From Flavobacterium sp. (lineage in GTDB: Bacteria; Bacteroidota; Bacteroidia; Flavobacteriales; Flavobacteriaceae): a stretch of 64,000 nucleotides of DNA. The position numbers were made by a program, and so were the translations under genes. Of the stretch, positions 7,344 through 16,140 are shown piece by piece. Each line of letters opens with the position of its first letter. Position 1 is the stretch's first letter. The notes under the pieces are model-generated. The model saw only the letters and a list, made by a program, of their open reading frames with translations. It did no database searches and was not told where the DNA came from. The DNA lies in the NCBI RefSeq assembly GCF_030146175.1, contig NZ_JASLCE010000040.1, positions 10,706-74,705 on the forward strand. The letters run 5' to 3'.

Positions 7344-10121
7344 TTAAAATCTGAAATTATAAGTAATAGTTGGAACAGGGATCGAGAAGATAGAAGTTTT
7401 ATATCCTTTAACCTGTCCGTTTTCTGTTACAAAGTATACGGAATACGGGTTGTTACGTCCCAGAACGTTATAAACCGAGATATTCCAGAAACTGTGTGCC
7501 AGTTTTTTAATTTTATGGTTGCCTTCAATATTTAGACCGATATCCATACGATAATAGTCTGGAATTCGGAATTCATTTCGATCACTATACAGCGTATATT
7601 CTGCATTTCCAAACTGGTACTTTCCTACAGGATAGGTAATAGGTCTACCGGTTTGATAAATGAAATTCATCGATAAGCTGTAACGTTTTGTAAATTTATA
7701 ATTTAATACGGCACTAAAATCATGTGGTTTGTCAAAATTTGCAGCAAAGAAAGCGCCGTTGTTTACTTTTTCCTCATCAAATGGACTGTCCAGTTTGATC
7801 AAGGTTCTGGAATAGGTATATCCAACCCATCCGTTAAGTTTTCCGGTAGTTTTCTTTAGCAATAATTCGATACCATAGGCTTTTCCTTCACCTTGTAATA
7901 ATTCGGTTTCGATGTTTTTGTTTAGCATGATTTCTGCACCTACTTTATAATCCAGTATGTTGTTCATACGTTTGTAGTAACCTTCTAAACTCACTTCATA
8001 CATTTCGTCTTTAAATGTTTTGTAAGCACCCAAAGAGATCTGTTGCGCATCCTGCGGTTTTACATTGATATCGGATAATTTCCATACATCGGTTGGCGCC
8101 TGTGTCGTGTTACTCGATAAAAGGTGCATGTACTGATACGTTTTATCATAACCGGCTTTGATCGAAAAATCGTCGGTAAAAGCATACTTAATAGCTAATC
8201 TCGGTTCGAATCCACCGTAGGTTTTTACGACTTCATTGTTGCCAAACGTTTGGATTTCGGCAACGGTTTCATTGCTTTTTGGTAACCCTTCTTCGTAAAT
8301 ACGTTGGTTGGACGCGCCCAAAGCTGCAAATACAGAATAACGCAATCCGATATTAAAGGATAGCTTGTCATTGAATTTAAAGTTGTCGGCAATATAAAGA
8401 GCCGATTCCAGTCCTTGTTGTTTGTCAAGTGCGATAGGAACCAATTTCGAATTTTCGCCGATAGGATCCATGAAACCAGGATTTACACCGTATAGTTTAC
8501 TGGAGATACCATAATTGAAAGTATGCTTTTTATTATAGTCATAGTTAAACTTCAACTGTGCTTGTGTTTCGTCAATTTTATAACCATAGTTAAACGCTCT
8601 CTGGCTTTCGGCTTTATCAAAATCAATATTGAATTTATATTCCGAATTAGTCAGAATTAAGGAACCTTTGTGTTTTTCATTAAAATTGTGATTCCATTTC
8701 AAAGTTGCCAGTCTGTTACTGTATTTGTAAATCGAATCCGAAGTGATACTAAAAGCATCACGGCTGTAATAGAAAGTCGCCTCAATATCGTTATTGTCGT
8801 TAATTTTATGATTGTATTTTGTAATAATATCAAAGAAATTCGCCTGACTGTTTTTTAAGGATGGCTCGTTAAGCGATTTTAAAATCCAATCGGAATAGGT
8901 AGCACGACCACCAACCAATAAACTTGATTTTTCTTTTACAATCGGAGTGGTCACCATTAAATTACTGGTCACAGGTCCAATACCACCTTCTCCGGAGAAT
9001 TTGGTTGTATTTCCTTTTTTTGTAGAAATATCGAAAACAGATGATAATCTTCCTCCGAATTCAGCCGGGATACTACCTTTATAGATATCGGCTTTGTCGA
9101 TGGTGTACGGATTAATAGCCGAGAATAAACCGAAGAAATGCGCCGGATTGTATAGCGTGGCATTATCCAACAGGAAAAGGTTTTGATCCTCTTTACCACC
9201 ACGAACGTTCACACCTGAAGAACCTTCACCAGCCGATTTAATACCCGGAATAGTGGTGGCAATTTTTAGAATATCGCGTTCTCCCAATACGGTTGGAACG
9301 TTTTTAAGATCTTTTATGTCGATTGAAGTTACACCGGCGATTGCGGCTTTGGCGCCTTCTCGTTTTTTACCACGTACGTTAACCTCTTCCAATAGGGTAA
9401 CATTTTCGGTGATGTTTAAGTTAAGTGTACCATTATTGTACATCATAATTTTACGCGTCACTTTTTTATGGGTAAAGGATTCTACTTCCACCACATTTAA
9501 ACCCGACGGAAGTTGTATACTATAGTGTCCGGTATCATCGGTCATCGCTGTAGCTTCGTTGTTTGGGGTTTTTATGATCACATTAGCAATTGGCTCTCCG
9601 TTTTTGGTGTTTTTGATATAGCCGGAAAGCTCAAACGTTTTTCGTCCGCTTACTTTCGCTTCTTTTCCGATTAATGAAACGGAATTGTTTTTAGAATCGC
9701 CACCGGTAGCGTCGTCATATTGTTGGTAAAATACAGGATCACCCTGAATCACCACTTCGTCACTTTTACGCGTAGTGGTTTCGCCAAAATAATTGTCGGC
9801 CAGCTTGGAATAAATAATACTATTGTTGGTAAGAATCACATTATTCTTATCGACAAAAAAGTTAAGGTCAGTATTACTAAAAACTTCAGTCAGGATCTCA
9901 TCTAGTGATGCCTGATTAAAATTTTTGGTGATACGAATGTTTTTATAAATCTCCAGCCAGGAGTTGTCGAAATAGAATTTATAGCCAGAGGCCGCTTCTA
10001 TTTTGTTCAAGGCTGTCGGGACATCAGAATTGTTCAGTTCCAGGGATAATTTTTGTTTTTCCTGAGAAAAGGCAGCCTGACTGTACACGAGGATGAACAG
10101 AGCAAGTAAAATTTTCTTCAT
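7344..10121 (-). CDS. TonB-dependent receptor with STN and carboxypeptidase-like domains
   Basis: A 925-residue outer-membrane receptor. Domains in order: signal peptide (residues 1-19); a secretin/TonB short N-terminal domain (about 25-100, VPTALNKIEAASGYKFYFD); a linker; a carboxypeptidase-regulatory-like beta-sandwich (about 163-245, GYIKNTKNGEPIANVIIKTP); a plug (about 265-370, LFLLDNATLYNPAHFFGLFS); and a long beta-barrel ending in aromatic TYNFRF. STN domains often link a receptor to FecR-type signalling, but no anti-sigma or ECF sigma gene is nearby. Its ATG shares one base with the stop of the upstream gene (TAATG). The substrate is unknown. Confidence 0.9.
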   Translation of the reverse strand: MKKILLALFILVYSQAAFSQEKQKLSLELNNSDVPTALNKIEAASGYKFYFDNSWLEIYKNIRITKNFNQASLDEILTEVFSNTDLNFFVDKNNVILTNNSIIYSKLADNYFGETTTRKSDEVVIQGDPVFYQQYDDATGGDSKNNSVSLIGKEAKVSGRKTFELSGYIKNTKNGEPIANVIIKTPNNEATAMTDDTGHYSIQLPSGLNVVEVESFTHKKVTRKIMMYNNGTLNLNITENVTLLEEVNVRGKKREGAKAAIAGVTSIDIKDLKNVPTVLGERDILKIATTIPGIKSAGEGSSGVNVRGGKEDQNLFLLDNATLYNPAHFFGLFSAINPYTIDKADIYKGSIPAEFGGRLSSVFDISTKKGNTTKFSGEGGIGPVTSNLMVTTPIVKEKSSLLVGGRATYSDWILKSLNEPSLKNSQANFFDIITKYNHKINDNNDIEATFYYSRDAFSITSDSIYKYSNRLATLKWNHNFNEKHKGSLILTNSEYKFNIDFDKAESQRAFNYGYKIDETQAQLKFNYDYNKKHTFNYGISSKLYGVNPGFMDPIGENSKLVPIALDKQQGLESALYIADNFKFNDKLSFNIGLRYSVFAALGASNQRIYEEGLPKSNETVAEIQTFGNNEVVKTYGGFEPRLAIKYAFTDDFSIKAGYDKTYQYMHLLSSNTTQAPTDVWKLSDINVKPQDAQQISLGAYKTFKDEMYEVSLEGYYKRMNNILDYKVGAEIMLNKNIETELLQGEGKAYGIELLLKKTTGKLNGWVGYTYSRTLIKLDSPFDEEKVNNGAFFAANFDKPHDFSAVLNYKFTKRYSLSMNFIYQTGRPITYPVGKYQFGNAEYTLYSDRNEFRIPDYYRMDIGLNIEGNHKIKKLAHSFWNISVYNVLGRNNPYSVYFVTENGQVKGYKTSIFSIPVPTITYNFRF

Positions 10122-10870
10122 TACGGATGGTTAGTTTCGAGTAGGGAATTGATTTTGTGGATTAGATCGTCATAGAATAGGTATTTGTTTTCCTTTTCCT
10201 GTGATTTGTTTTGACTGTACAAATCGTTAATTTTCTTTTTCAGGTCCGGAAATAAGGCGATAAGATCGCTTTTGGAAGCTATTTTGTGATAGGTGTCATT
10301 ACGATAGATATAATACTCATTATTGTCTTCAAACTCATTGTATGTGCGGGTGCCATTAACGATTTCCCGTCTGTCTTTATGATGTTTGATATAGAAATTA
10401 AAGTTGTTGCCTTTTAGATTTTCTTCATAATAACCTTTTATAAAAGTGATCATTGGGGAAACCTTTTTTCCAAGGTTGACAAACTTTTTGTTGTTGATTG
10501 TAAACGCATCTACATTTTGCGGAATAAGCTCGATCCCGATATTTCCGGACTCGAGTGATGGTTTGTAAACCAAATTATCCTGATATAGGTCGTATTTTAT
10601 CTCTATGTCATAATAATATTGATTTTCATACAATACAGTCGCCTTAAGCGGCGTGTCTGATAAATAATAACGATGCTTCCCGTTTAAAAGAGGATAGGGA
10701 TTGGTGTGGTAGTAACCATTATTAATGGCTAAGCCTTGTTTGCCAACAAGACTGTCATGCATTTTTGTAATATACCGTTCTTCGGACTGTGCCTGAGTTT
10801 TATAAAAACCAAAAAATAGGGTATAAATTATTATAATGCATAATTGTTTGGGTGGGTTTTTGAGGATCAT
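10121..10870 (-). CDS. Secreted protein of unknown function, first gene of the receptor operon
   Basis: A 249-residue protein with an N-terminal hydrophobic export segment (CIIIIYTLFFGFYKTQAQS). The rest is rich in Asn, Lys and Tyr with no motif that I recognise. It overlaps the receptor gene by one base (TAATG), so the two are coupled. The order secreted protein, receptor, DUF4249, macroglobulin/plug protein suggests one transcript from about 10.9 kb down to the hairpin at 4.36 kb. A periplasmic or surface accessory role is a guess. Confidence 0.6.
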   Translation of the reverse strand: MILKNPPKQLCIIIIYTLFFGFYKTQAQSEERYITKMHDSLVGKQGLAINNGYYHTNPYPLLNGKHRYYLSDTPLKATVLYENQYYYDIEIKYDLYQDNLVYKPSLESGNIGIELIPQNVDAFTINNKKFVNLGKKVSPMITFIKGYYEENLKGNNFNFYIKHHKDRREIVNGTRTYNEFEDNNEYYIYRNDTYHKIASKSDLIALFPDLKKKINDLYSQNKSQEKENKYLFYDDLIHKINSLLETNHP

Positions 10871-10986
10871 TTATAAAATAAAAGTTTTGATTGATAATAT
10901 AGCAGACTGCCAAAAGTAGGAATAATATCGAATCAAAAAATTATTTTGAAAACTTTAACATTTTTTCTCACGAAAGGGAAATAAAA

Positions 10987-11023
10987 GTAAAAGCCCCGAT
11001 TCAATAAAGGATCAGGGCTTTTT
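10987..11023 (-). terminator. Terminator of pnp
   Basis: The stem AAGCCCCGAT / ATCAGGGCTT (one mismatch) lies about 20 bases past the pnp stop and is followed on the minus strand by a T-containing tract. Confidence 0.75.
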
Positions 11024-11044
11024 ATGAATTAATTTTATAAAAAA

Positions 11045-13204
11045 TTAACCTTGTTGCGGTGTGTCTTTTTTCTCCTCCGGTTTGTTTTCTCTTGGAGGTC
11101 TTGGCAATAAAGCTTTTTTAGAAACTTTTGCTTTTTTGGTTTTCGGATCGATACCCATGTACTTCACGTCAAATACATCTCCGATTTTAATTACATCGGC
11201 TACGTTTTCAACGCGTTTCCAGTCTAATTCCGAAACGTGAAGTAAGGTTTCTTTACCCGGTACAAATTCTACTACTGCTCCGAATTCAAGAACTTTAACC
11301 ACTTTTACAGTGTAGGTTTCGCCTTCTACAGGAGAGAAAATAGTATTCTGGATCGAGCTGATCGCTTTTTCCATTCCGGCAGCATTGGTTCCAAGGATTT
11401 CGATGATACCCAAATTACCTTCTTCGTTGATAACGATAGTAGTTTCGGTTTCAGCTTGTAAAGCCTGGATGTTTTTACCACCTGGTCCGATAACGGCACC
11501 GATGAAATCTTTAGGGATTTCAATTTTAATAATTTTCGGAGCTTTCGGTTTAACGGTAGGGTTTGGCTGTGCAATAGTTTCGGTAATTTTACCTAAAATA
11601 TGCAAACGTCCGTCACGAGCCTGTTCAAGGGCTTTTTCCATGATATCGTACGCCAATCCTTCGATTTTGATGTCCATCTGACAAGCCGTGATACCATCGG
11701 CAGTTCCGGTAACTTTAAAGTCCATATCTCCTAAGTGATCTTCATCACCAAGGATATCGGATAATACAGCCCAACGGCCTGTTTTATCGTCTGAGATAAG
11801 TCCCATTGCAATACCCGAAACCGGCTTGCTGATTTGAATACCGGCATCCATCAACGCTAGTGTTCCGGCACAAACCGTAGCCATCGAAGAGGAACCGTTC
11901 GATTCCAATACTTCTGATACTACACGGATAGTGTAAGGACAATCAGCAGGAATCATATTTTTTAAAGCACGTTGTGCCAAGTTTCCGTGACCTACTTCTC
12001 GACGGGAAGTTCCTCGTAAAGGTTTTGCTTCACCGGTTGAGAATGGTGGGAAATTATAGTGAAGATAGAATCTTTCTTCTCCTTGTTCAGAAGGTAAATC
12101 AATAATATTCGCTTCTCTTGAAGTTCCAAGAGTAACGGTAGCTAATGCTTGTGTTTCACCTCTGGTAAATACAGCCGATCCGTGTGTAGAAGGAAGGTAG
12201 TTTACTTCGCTCCAGATAGCGCGGATTTCAGTAGTTTTTCTTCCGTCAAGACGTAATCCTAAATCTAAAATTACATTACGAACGGCTTCTTTTTGTGTTT
12301 TAGAAAAGTATTTGGAAACCAAATCTCCGTTTTCTGCTAATTCTTCTTCTGTAAACAGGGCGATTACTTCTTCTTTAACAAGGGCGAATTTTTCACCTCT
12401 TTCTTGTTTTGAAGTTCCTTCCTGTGCGATTGCATAGCATTTGTCGTAGGCAGCTTCTTTTACTTTTGCATAAATAGCCTCATCATTTTTCTCTTGCTCA
12501 TACGTACGTACTTCGGTAAGACCTAAAGCAGCACGTAGTCTGATCTGTGCATTGATTTGCGCTTTAATGGCTTCGTGTGCAAATTTGATTGCTTCCACCA
12601 TTTCTTTTTCGGAGATTTCTTTCATTTCTCCTTCTACCATGGCAACGGAATCCAAAGAAGCTCCGATCATCATATCGATGTCCGATTTTTCTAAATCCTG
12701 TTTGCTAGGGTTGATCACGAATTTTCCGTCGATACGACCCACACGTACTTCAGAGATATACGTTGAAAATGGAATGTCGGAAACAGCTAATGCAGCAGAA
12801 GCAGCCAAACCGGCTAATGAATCGGGCATCACATTTTCGTCGTGCGACATTAATTGGATCATTACCTGCGTTTCAGCATGGTAATCGTCCGGGAATAACG
12901 GGCGTAAAACACGGTCAACAAGACGCATGGTTAAAACTTCGCTATCACTTGGACGTGCTTCACGTTTAAAGAAACCACCCGGAAAACGTCCGGCTGCGGC
13001 AAATTTTTCGCGATAATCTACTGTTAATGGTAGGAAATCTACTGGACTGGCAGTACGGGCAGATACAGCAGTAGCTAATAACATTGCATCGCCCATACGA
13101 ACCACGACAGAACCGTCTGCTTGTTTGGCTAGTTTTCCTGTTTCGATAGTGATTGTTCTTCCATCACCTAAATCGATAATTTCTTGGGTAACCTTAGGAA
13201 CCAT
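11045..13204 (-). CDS. pnp: Polyribonucleotide nucleotidyltransferase (PNPase)
   Basis: A 719-residue full-length PNPase, the phosphate-dependent 3' to 5' exoribonuclease of RNA turnover. It has two RNase PH domains (about 10-230 with [20 protein letters not shown], and about 325-545 with [16 protein letters not shown] sequence and [16 protein letters not shown]), a KH domain (about 555-615, [15 protein letters not shown]) and an S1 domain (about 622-695, [19 protein letters not shown]). The C-terminus is short and charged. It lies 154 bases downstream of rpsO, the usual bacterial order, but a strong terminator sits between them, so at least partly separate transcription is likely. Confidence 0.97.
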   Translation of the reverse strand: MVPKVTQEIIDLGDGRTITIETGKLAKQADGSVVVRMGDAMLLATAVSARTASPVDFLPLTVDYREKFAAAGRFPGGFFKREARPSDSEVLTMRLVDRVLRPLFPDDYHAETQVMIQLMSHDENVMPDSLAGLAASAALAVSDIPFSTYISEVRVGRIDGKFVINPSKQDLEKSDIDMMIGASLDSVAMVEGEMKEISEKEMVEAIKFAHEAIKAQINAQIRLRAALGLTEVRTYEQEKNDEAIYAKVKEAAYDKCYAIAQEGTSKQERGEKFALVKEEVIALFTEEELAENGDLVSKYFSKTQKEAVRNVILDLGLRLDGRKTTEIRAIWSEVNYLPSTHGSAVFTRGETQALATVTLGTSREANIIDLPSEQGEERFYLHYNFPPFSTGEAKPLRGTSRREVGHGNLAQRALKNMIPADCPYTIRVVSEVLESNGSSSMATVCAGTLALMDAGIQISKPVSGIAMGLISDDKTGRWAVLSDILGDEDHLGDMDFKVTGTADGITACQMDIKIEGLAYDIMEKALEQARDGRLHILGKITETIAQPNPTVKPKAPKIIKIEIPKDFIGAVIGPGGKNIQALQAETETTIVINEEGNLGIIEILGTNAAGMEKAISSIQNTIFSPVEGETYTVKVVKVLEFGAVVEFVPGKETLLHVSELDWKRVENVADVIKIGDVFDVKYMGIDPKTKKAKVSKKALLPRPPRENKPEEKKDTPQQG

Positions 13205-13320
13205 AAAATTAATTTTAATTCTTAATTAGACAAATGGGTTTTAGTTGTGTTGTTGTCGTTGTTGTTGTGTAGTTGTCTAATACCCAATGAAAAACCAAAC
13301 TTTTTTCTGTCAAAATATAC

Positions 13321-13350
13321 AAAACAAAAAGAGGCGCGCAGGCGCCTCTT
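13321..13350 (-). terminator. Terminator of rpsO
   Basis: A perfect 8-bp stem AGAGGCGC / GCGCCTCT with loop GCAG is followed on the minus strand by TTTTTGTTTT. It starts 9 bases after the rpsO stop codon. Confidence 0.85.
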
Positions 13351-13358
13351 TTCAGTGA

Positions 13359-13628
13359 TTATTTTCTGATGTTTAATTCTTTGATAATCTCACGATATCT
13401 GTTGATATCTTTTTTCTTTAAGTAGTCAAGAAGACTTCTTCTTTTACCTACCAATTTCACTAGCGAACGCTCTGTGTTATAATCGTGACGATTAATTTTT
13501 AAGTGTCCGGTTAAGTGGTTAATTCTGAATGTGAATAACGCAATCTGTCCTTCTGCAGAACCTGTGTTAACTGCATTTCCACCGTGCTTTGCGAAAATGT
13601 CCGCTTTAACTTCTTTAGTTAAATACAT
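13359..13628 (-). CDS. rpsO: 30S ribosomal protein S15
   Basis: An 89-residue protein, the normal length of S15, which binds the central domain of 16S rRNA early in 30S assembly. Typical sequence is present: GSAEGQIALFTFRINHLTGHLK, HDYNTERSLVKLVGKRRSLLDYLKK and RYREIIKELNIRK at the end. A strong promoter lies 59 bases upstream and a clear terminator follows. Confidence 0.97.
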   Translation of the reverse strand: MYLTKEVKADIFAKHGGNAVNTGSAEGQIALFTFRINHLTGHLKINRHDYNTERSLVKLVGKRRSLLDYLKKKDINRYREIIKELNIRK

Positions 13629-13686
13629 GCTAATATTATTTAAATGATTATTATGTAGTGAATTAGGAGATGTCCTATTTCGTGTG

Positions 13687-13716
13687 CAAAGGTAGCTTTA
13701 TTTTTGGAACTAACAA
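13687..13716 (-). promoter_or_regulatory. Promoter of rpsO (TTG-N19-TACCTTTG)
   Basis: On the minus strand TTG (13716-13714), a 19-base spacer and TACCTTTG (13694-13687) match the Bacteroidota primary-sigma promoter in both boxes. It lies 59 bases upstream of the rpsO start. Confidence 0.7.
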
Positions 13717-13735
13717 ATAAAAACAGGAAACAATG

Positions 13736-14191
13736 TTAAAAAAGTTGTGCAACTTCCTGATTTACAAATTCCAGAAAACGCTCGTCTGCCGCTGTGAACG
13801 GATCCAGTACATGCGAGTCGATATCGATCTGACCAATATTGACTCCATTTACAAAAAGCGGTACCACGATTTCCGATTTTACCGTAAGACTACAGGCAAT
13901 ATAATTGTCCTGCGCTTTTACATCGGGAACCACAAAATTCTGATTGGAAACCGCCACTTGTCCGCAAATACCTTTTCCAAACGGAATCACAGTATGATCG
14001 GTTGCAGCGCCAACATAAGGGCCTAATACCAGTTCTTCCTTATCGCCGTTGCGGAAATAAAAACCTACCCAGTTGTAATATTCAATATGATCCTGTAAAA
14101 GCTGACAGATGTTTTTCAATTTTTCATCTCTGCTATCATTGGCATCGGCTACAATTGCCTTTACTTTTGGTTCTAATTCTTGAAATTTCAT
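13736..14191 (-). CDS. GAF-domain protein, free methionine-R-sulfoxide reductase type
   Basis: A 151-residue single GAF domain. The stretch IPFGKGICGQVA...VPDVKAQDNYIACS...SEIVVPL matches the family of free methionine-(R)-sulfoxide reductases, which repair free oxidised methionine in the cytoplasm. Two of the three cysteines known in the family are present (in GICG and IACS). The first, which normally precedes the IPxGxGxCG motif, is replaced here (DHTVIPFG), so the thiol relay must differ or activity may be altered. It is monocistronic and divergent from xrtF. Confidence 0.75.
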   Translation of the reverse strand: MKFQELEPKVKAIVADANDSRDEKLKNICQLLQDHIEYYNWVGFYFRNGDKEELVLGPYVGAATDHTVIPFGKGICGQVAVSNQNFVVPDVKAQDNYIACSLTVKSEIVVPLFVNGVNIGQIDIDSHVLDPFTAADERFLEFVNQEVAQLF

Positions 14192-14217
14192 AACATTCTT
14201 TTTGCAAAAGTATTTAT

Positions 14218-14245
14218 TTGAAGCATTTTAATTTTTATATTTTTG
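14218..14245 (+). promoter_or_regulatory. Promoter of the xrtF operon (TTG-N17-TATTTTTG)
   Basis: TTG at 14218-14220, a 17-base spacer and TATTTTTG at 14238-14245 match both boxes of the Bacteroidota promoter. The leader before the xrtF start is only about 10 bases. Confidence 0.7.
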
Positions 14246-14261
14246 TTAAAAATAAAGCGGT

Positions 14262-14819
14262 TTGAAAAATCTATTCCTCCAGTATAAGCCATTTTTTATC
14301 TTTCTGATGAAATTTCTGTTGCTCTATATTATACTTACAGTGGTGTATAAGTTGTACCTCGGTCAGTATGATGCCGAGAAGTTTCAAACCGATGGCGTTA
14401 CGACTTCAGTGGCTTTTCAGGTCGAAAAAACAATAGGCTTTCTTGGAGAACCGGTAACAACCGCGCCGAGTACTAAGGATGCATCGGTAGTAGTCCTGTT
14501 GCGCGACAAACCGATAGTGCGAATCATCGAAGGATGTAATGCGGTGAGTATTATGATTCTGTTCGCGGCTTTTATCTTTGCTTTTTCATCGGGTTGGAAA
14601 AAGACCTTCCTATATATTGTTATCGGAATTGCTCTGATTCATGTCCTTAATGTTTTAAGGATTGTTTTATTAACGATAGCTATAGATCGTTATCCGGAGC
14701 AGGAGCATTTACTGCACGGAGTGGTTTTTCCGTTGTTTATCTACGGTGTTGTTTTTATATTATGGGTACTTTGGGTTCAGAAATTCTCCGGATATGCTAC
14801 AAAACGTGTGGAAAAATAA
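14262..14819 (+). CDS. xrtF: Exosortase family protein XrtF
   Basis: A 185-residue multi-spanning membrane protein of the exosortase/archaeosortase family, which recognises C-terminal sorting signals on exported proteins. The three family residues are present in order: Cys92 in EGCNAVSIMI, Arg133 in NVLRIVLL and His152 in LLHGVVFP. Its length and the partner gene behind it fit the XrtF subtype of Bacteroidota. It uses a TTG start; the promoter ends 16 bases earlier, which leaves little room for another start. The next gene begins inside its last 26 bases. Confidence 0.88.
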   Translation: MKNLFLQYKPFFIFLMKFLLLYIILTVVYKLYLGQYDAEKFQTDGVTTSVAFQVEKTIGFLGEPVTTAPSTKDASVVVLLRDKPIVRIIEGCNAVSIMILFAAFIFAFSSGWKKTFLYIVIGIALIHVLNVLRIVLLTIAIDRYPEQEHLLHGVVFPLFIYGVVFILWVLWVQKFSGYATKRVEK

Positions 14820-15237
14820 ACAAACCATTTTAGGGATTCTGTTAGCGGTTGTATTGTTGGTCGTTATCCGGGCTTTTGAAAACGAACTTTTCTACGATCC
14901 GTTTCTGGAGTTTTTTAGAGGGACTTTCCAGAATGCGGTTTTACCAACTTACGAAACCGGGCGATTGGTAGTTAGTCTGTCATTGCGGTATTGGCTCAAT
15001 ACCGGGATATCCTTATTTATTATTTATATTGTTTTTAGAGAAAAATCACTGCTCCAACTTTCCGGGATATTGTATGTCTTCTTTTATATAGTACTATTAA
15101 TGGTTTTTATCATAATGCTAAGAAGTTCGGAGAAACCGGATTATATGACGTTGTTTTACATTCGTCGGTTCTTGATTCAGCCGTTGTTCCTGCTATTATT
15201 CCTACCGGCATTTTACTATCAAAAGAAAAAATCGTAA
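14794..15237 (+). CDS. Exosortase F system-associated membrane protein
   Basis: A 147-residue protein with about four transmembrane segments and the conserved start RAFENELFYDPFLEFF, as in the small protein that regularly follows XrtF. The ATG at 14794 overlaps xrtF by 26 bases; the earlier in-frame ATG at 14746 would add 16 residues that read as shifted xrtF sequence, so it was not chosen. It probably forms a membrane complex with XrtF; its exact role is unknown. Confidence 0.8.
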   Translation: MLQNVWKNKQTILGILLAVVLLVVIRAFENELFYDPFLEFFRGTFQNAVLPTYETGRLVVSLSLRYWLNTGISLFIIYIVFREKSLLQLSGILYVFFYIVLLMVFIIMLRSSEKPDYMTLFYIRRFLIQPLFLLLFLPAFYYQKKKS

Positions 15238-15279
15238 TATTTTTTGTACCTTTAAAGAAATGAAAAATCTATTTAAAGG

Positions 15280-16137
15280 ATGAAAGTTGTTAAACAGTCG
15301 GGCGATATCGTGAAATTCGACAGTGAAAAACTGAAACGTTCCCTACAAATGTCCGGAGCCAGTCCGGAAAAAATAGAAGAGATTCTCAATATAATTGTCA
15401 ATCAGCTTTACGATGGGATGCCTACCCGGAAAATAAACCGCCAGGCTTTTCAGCTATTAAAAAAGACATCAAAAGTACACGCGGCCCGTTATAATCTTAA
15501 AGCGGCGGTTCAGGCGTTAGGGCCGGCCGGTTTTTTCTTTGAAAAATATGTGGCGTTATTGTTTCAAAATGAAGGATATGCTGCCAAAACCAATCTGGTT
15601 TTAAACGGGAAATGTGTGACACATGAGGTGGATGTGCTGATTAAAAAAGACCAACGGATTGGCATGGTCGAATGTAAATTTCATAGCCGGAATGATATTA
15701 AATCGGATGTAAAAGTGCCGATGTATATTTTGTCCCGGTTTAACGATTTGAAAAGTAAGACCCATTCTATTTTTAGTCAGAGTGATACCATTACCCGATG
15801 CTGGGTGATTACCAATAACCGTTTTACAACCGAAGCCTTGCAATTTGGACGGTGTTCCGATTTAAAGATGGTTAGCTGGGATTATCCCGAAAAAGAAAGT
15901 CTGAAATTTAAAATAGAGGAAAGTGGCCTTTTCCCGATTACCTGTCTGACAACCCTGACGCAAAGCGAAAAGGAAAAATTATTGATCACCGGAGCTTTGC
16001 TGGCATCCGATATATCGGATAACAGTCAGTTGCTGGAAGATATAAATGTACATCCGAACCGCATTAAAAACATAATCCGGGAAGCTTCGGCATTATGTGA
16101 ACACATCGGAAATCAAAGTAAAATTTTTAACGATTAG
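15280..16137 (+). CDS. ATP-cone protein fused to an Mrr-like endonuclease domain
   Basis: A 285-residue cytoplasmic protein. Residues 1-85 are an ATP-cone (VVKQSGDIVKFDSEKLKRSL, MPTRKINRQAFQLLKK), the nucleotide-sensing domain of ribonucleotide reductases and NrdR. Residues 86-220 look like an Mrr-type restriction endonuclease fold: FEKYVALLF, then Asp118 in HEVDVLI and Glu131-Cys-Lys133 in GMVECKFH, the D...ExK catalytic arrangement. The last 65 residues are helical. The stop is 3 bases before the metallo-beta-lactamase gene, so the two form an operon. A nucleotide-controlled nuclease is a reasonable inference, but no substrate is known. Confidence 0.75.
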   Translation: MKVVKQSGDIVKFDSEKLKRSLQMSGASPEKIEEILNIIVNQLYDGMPTRKINRQAFQLLKKTSKVHAARYNLKAAVQALGPAGFFFEKYVALLFQNEGYAAKTNLVLNGKCVTHEVDVLIKKDQRIGMVECKFHSRNDIKSDVKVPMYILSRFNDLKSKTHSIFSQSDTITRCWVITNNRFTTEALQFGRCSDLKMVSWDYPEKESLKFKIEESGLFPITCLTTLTQSEKEKLLITGALLASDISDNSQLLEDINVHPNRIKNIIREASALCEHIGNQSKIFND

Positions 16138-16140
16138 CGT

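Noticed and set aside
13240-13275. TTG-rich microsatellite upstream of pnp
   Set aside because: A short imperfect run in a leader region with no sign of repeat-driven function.
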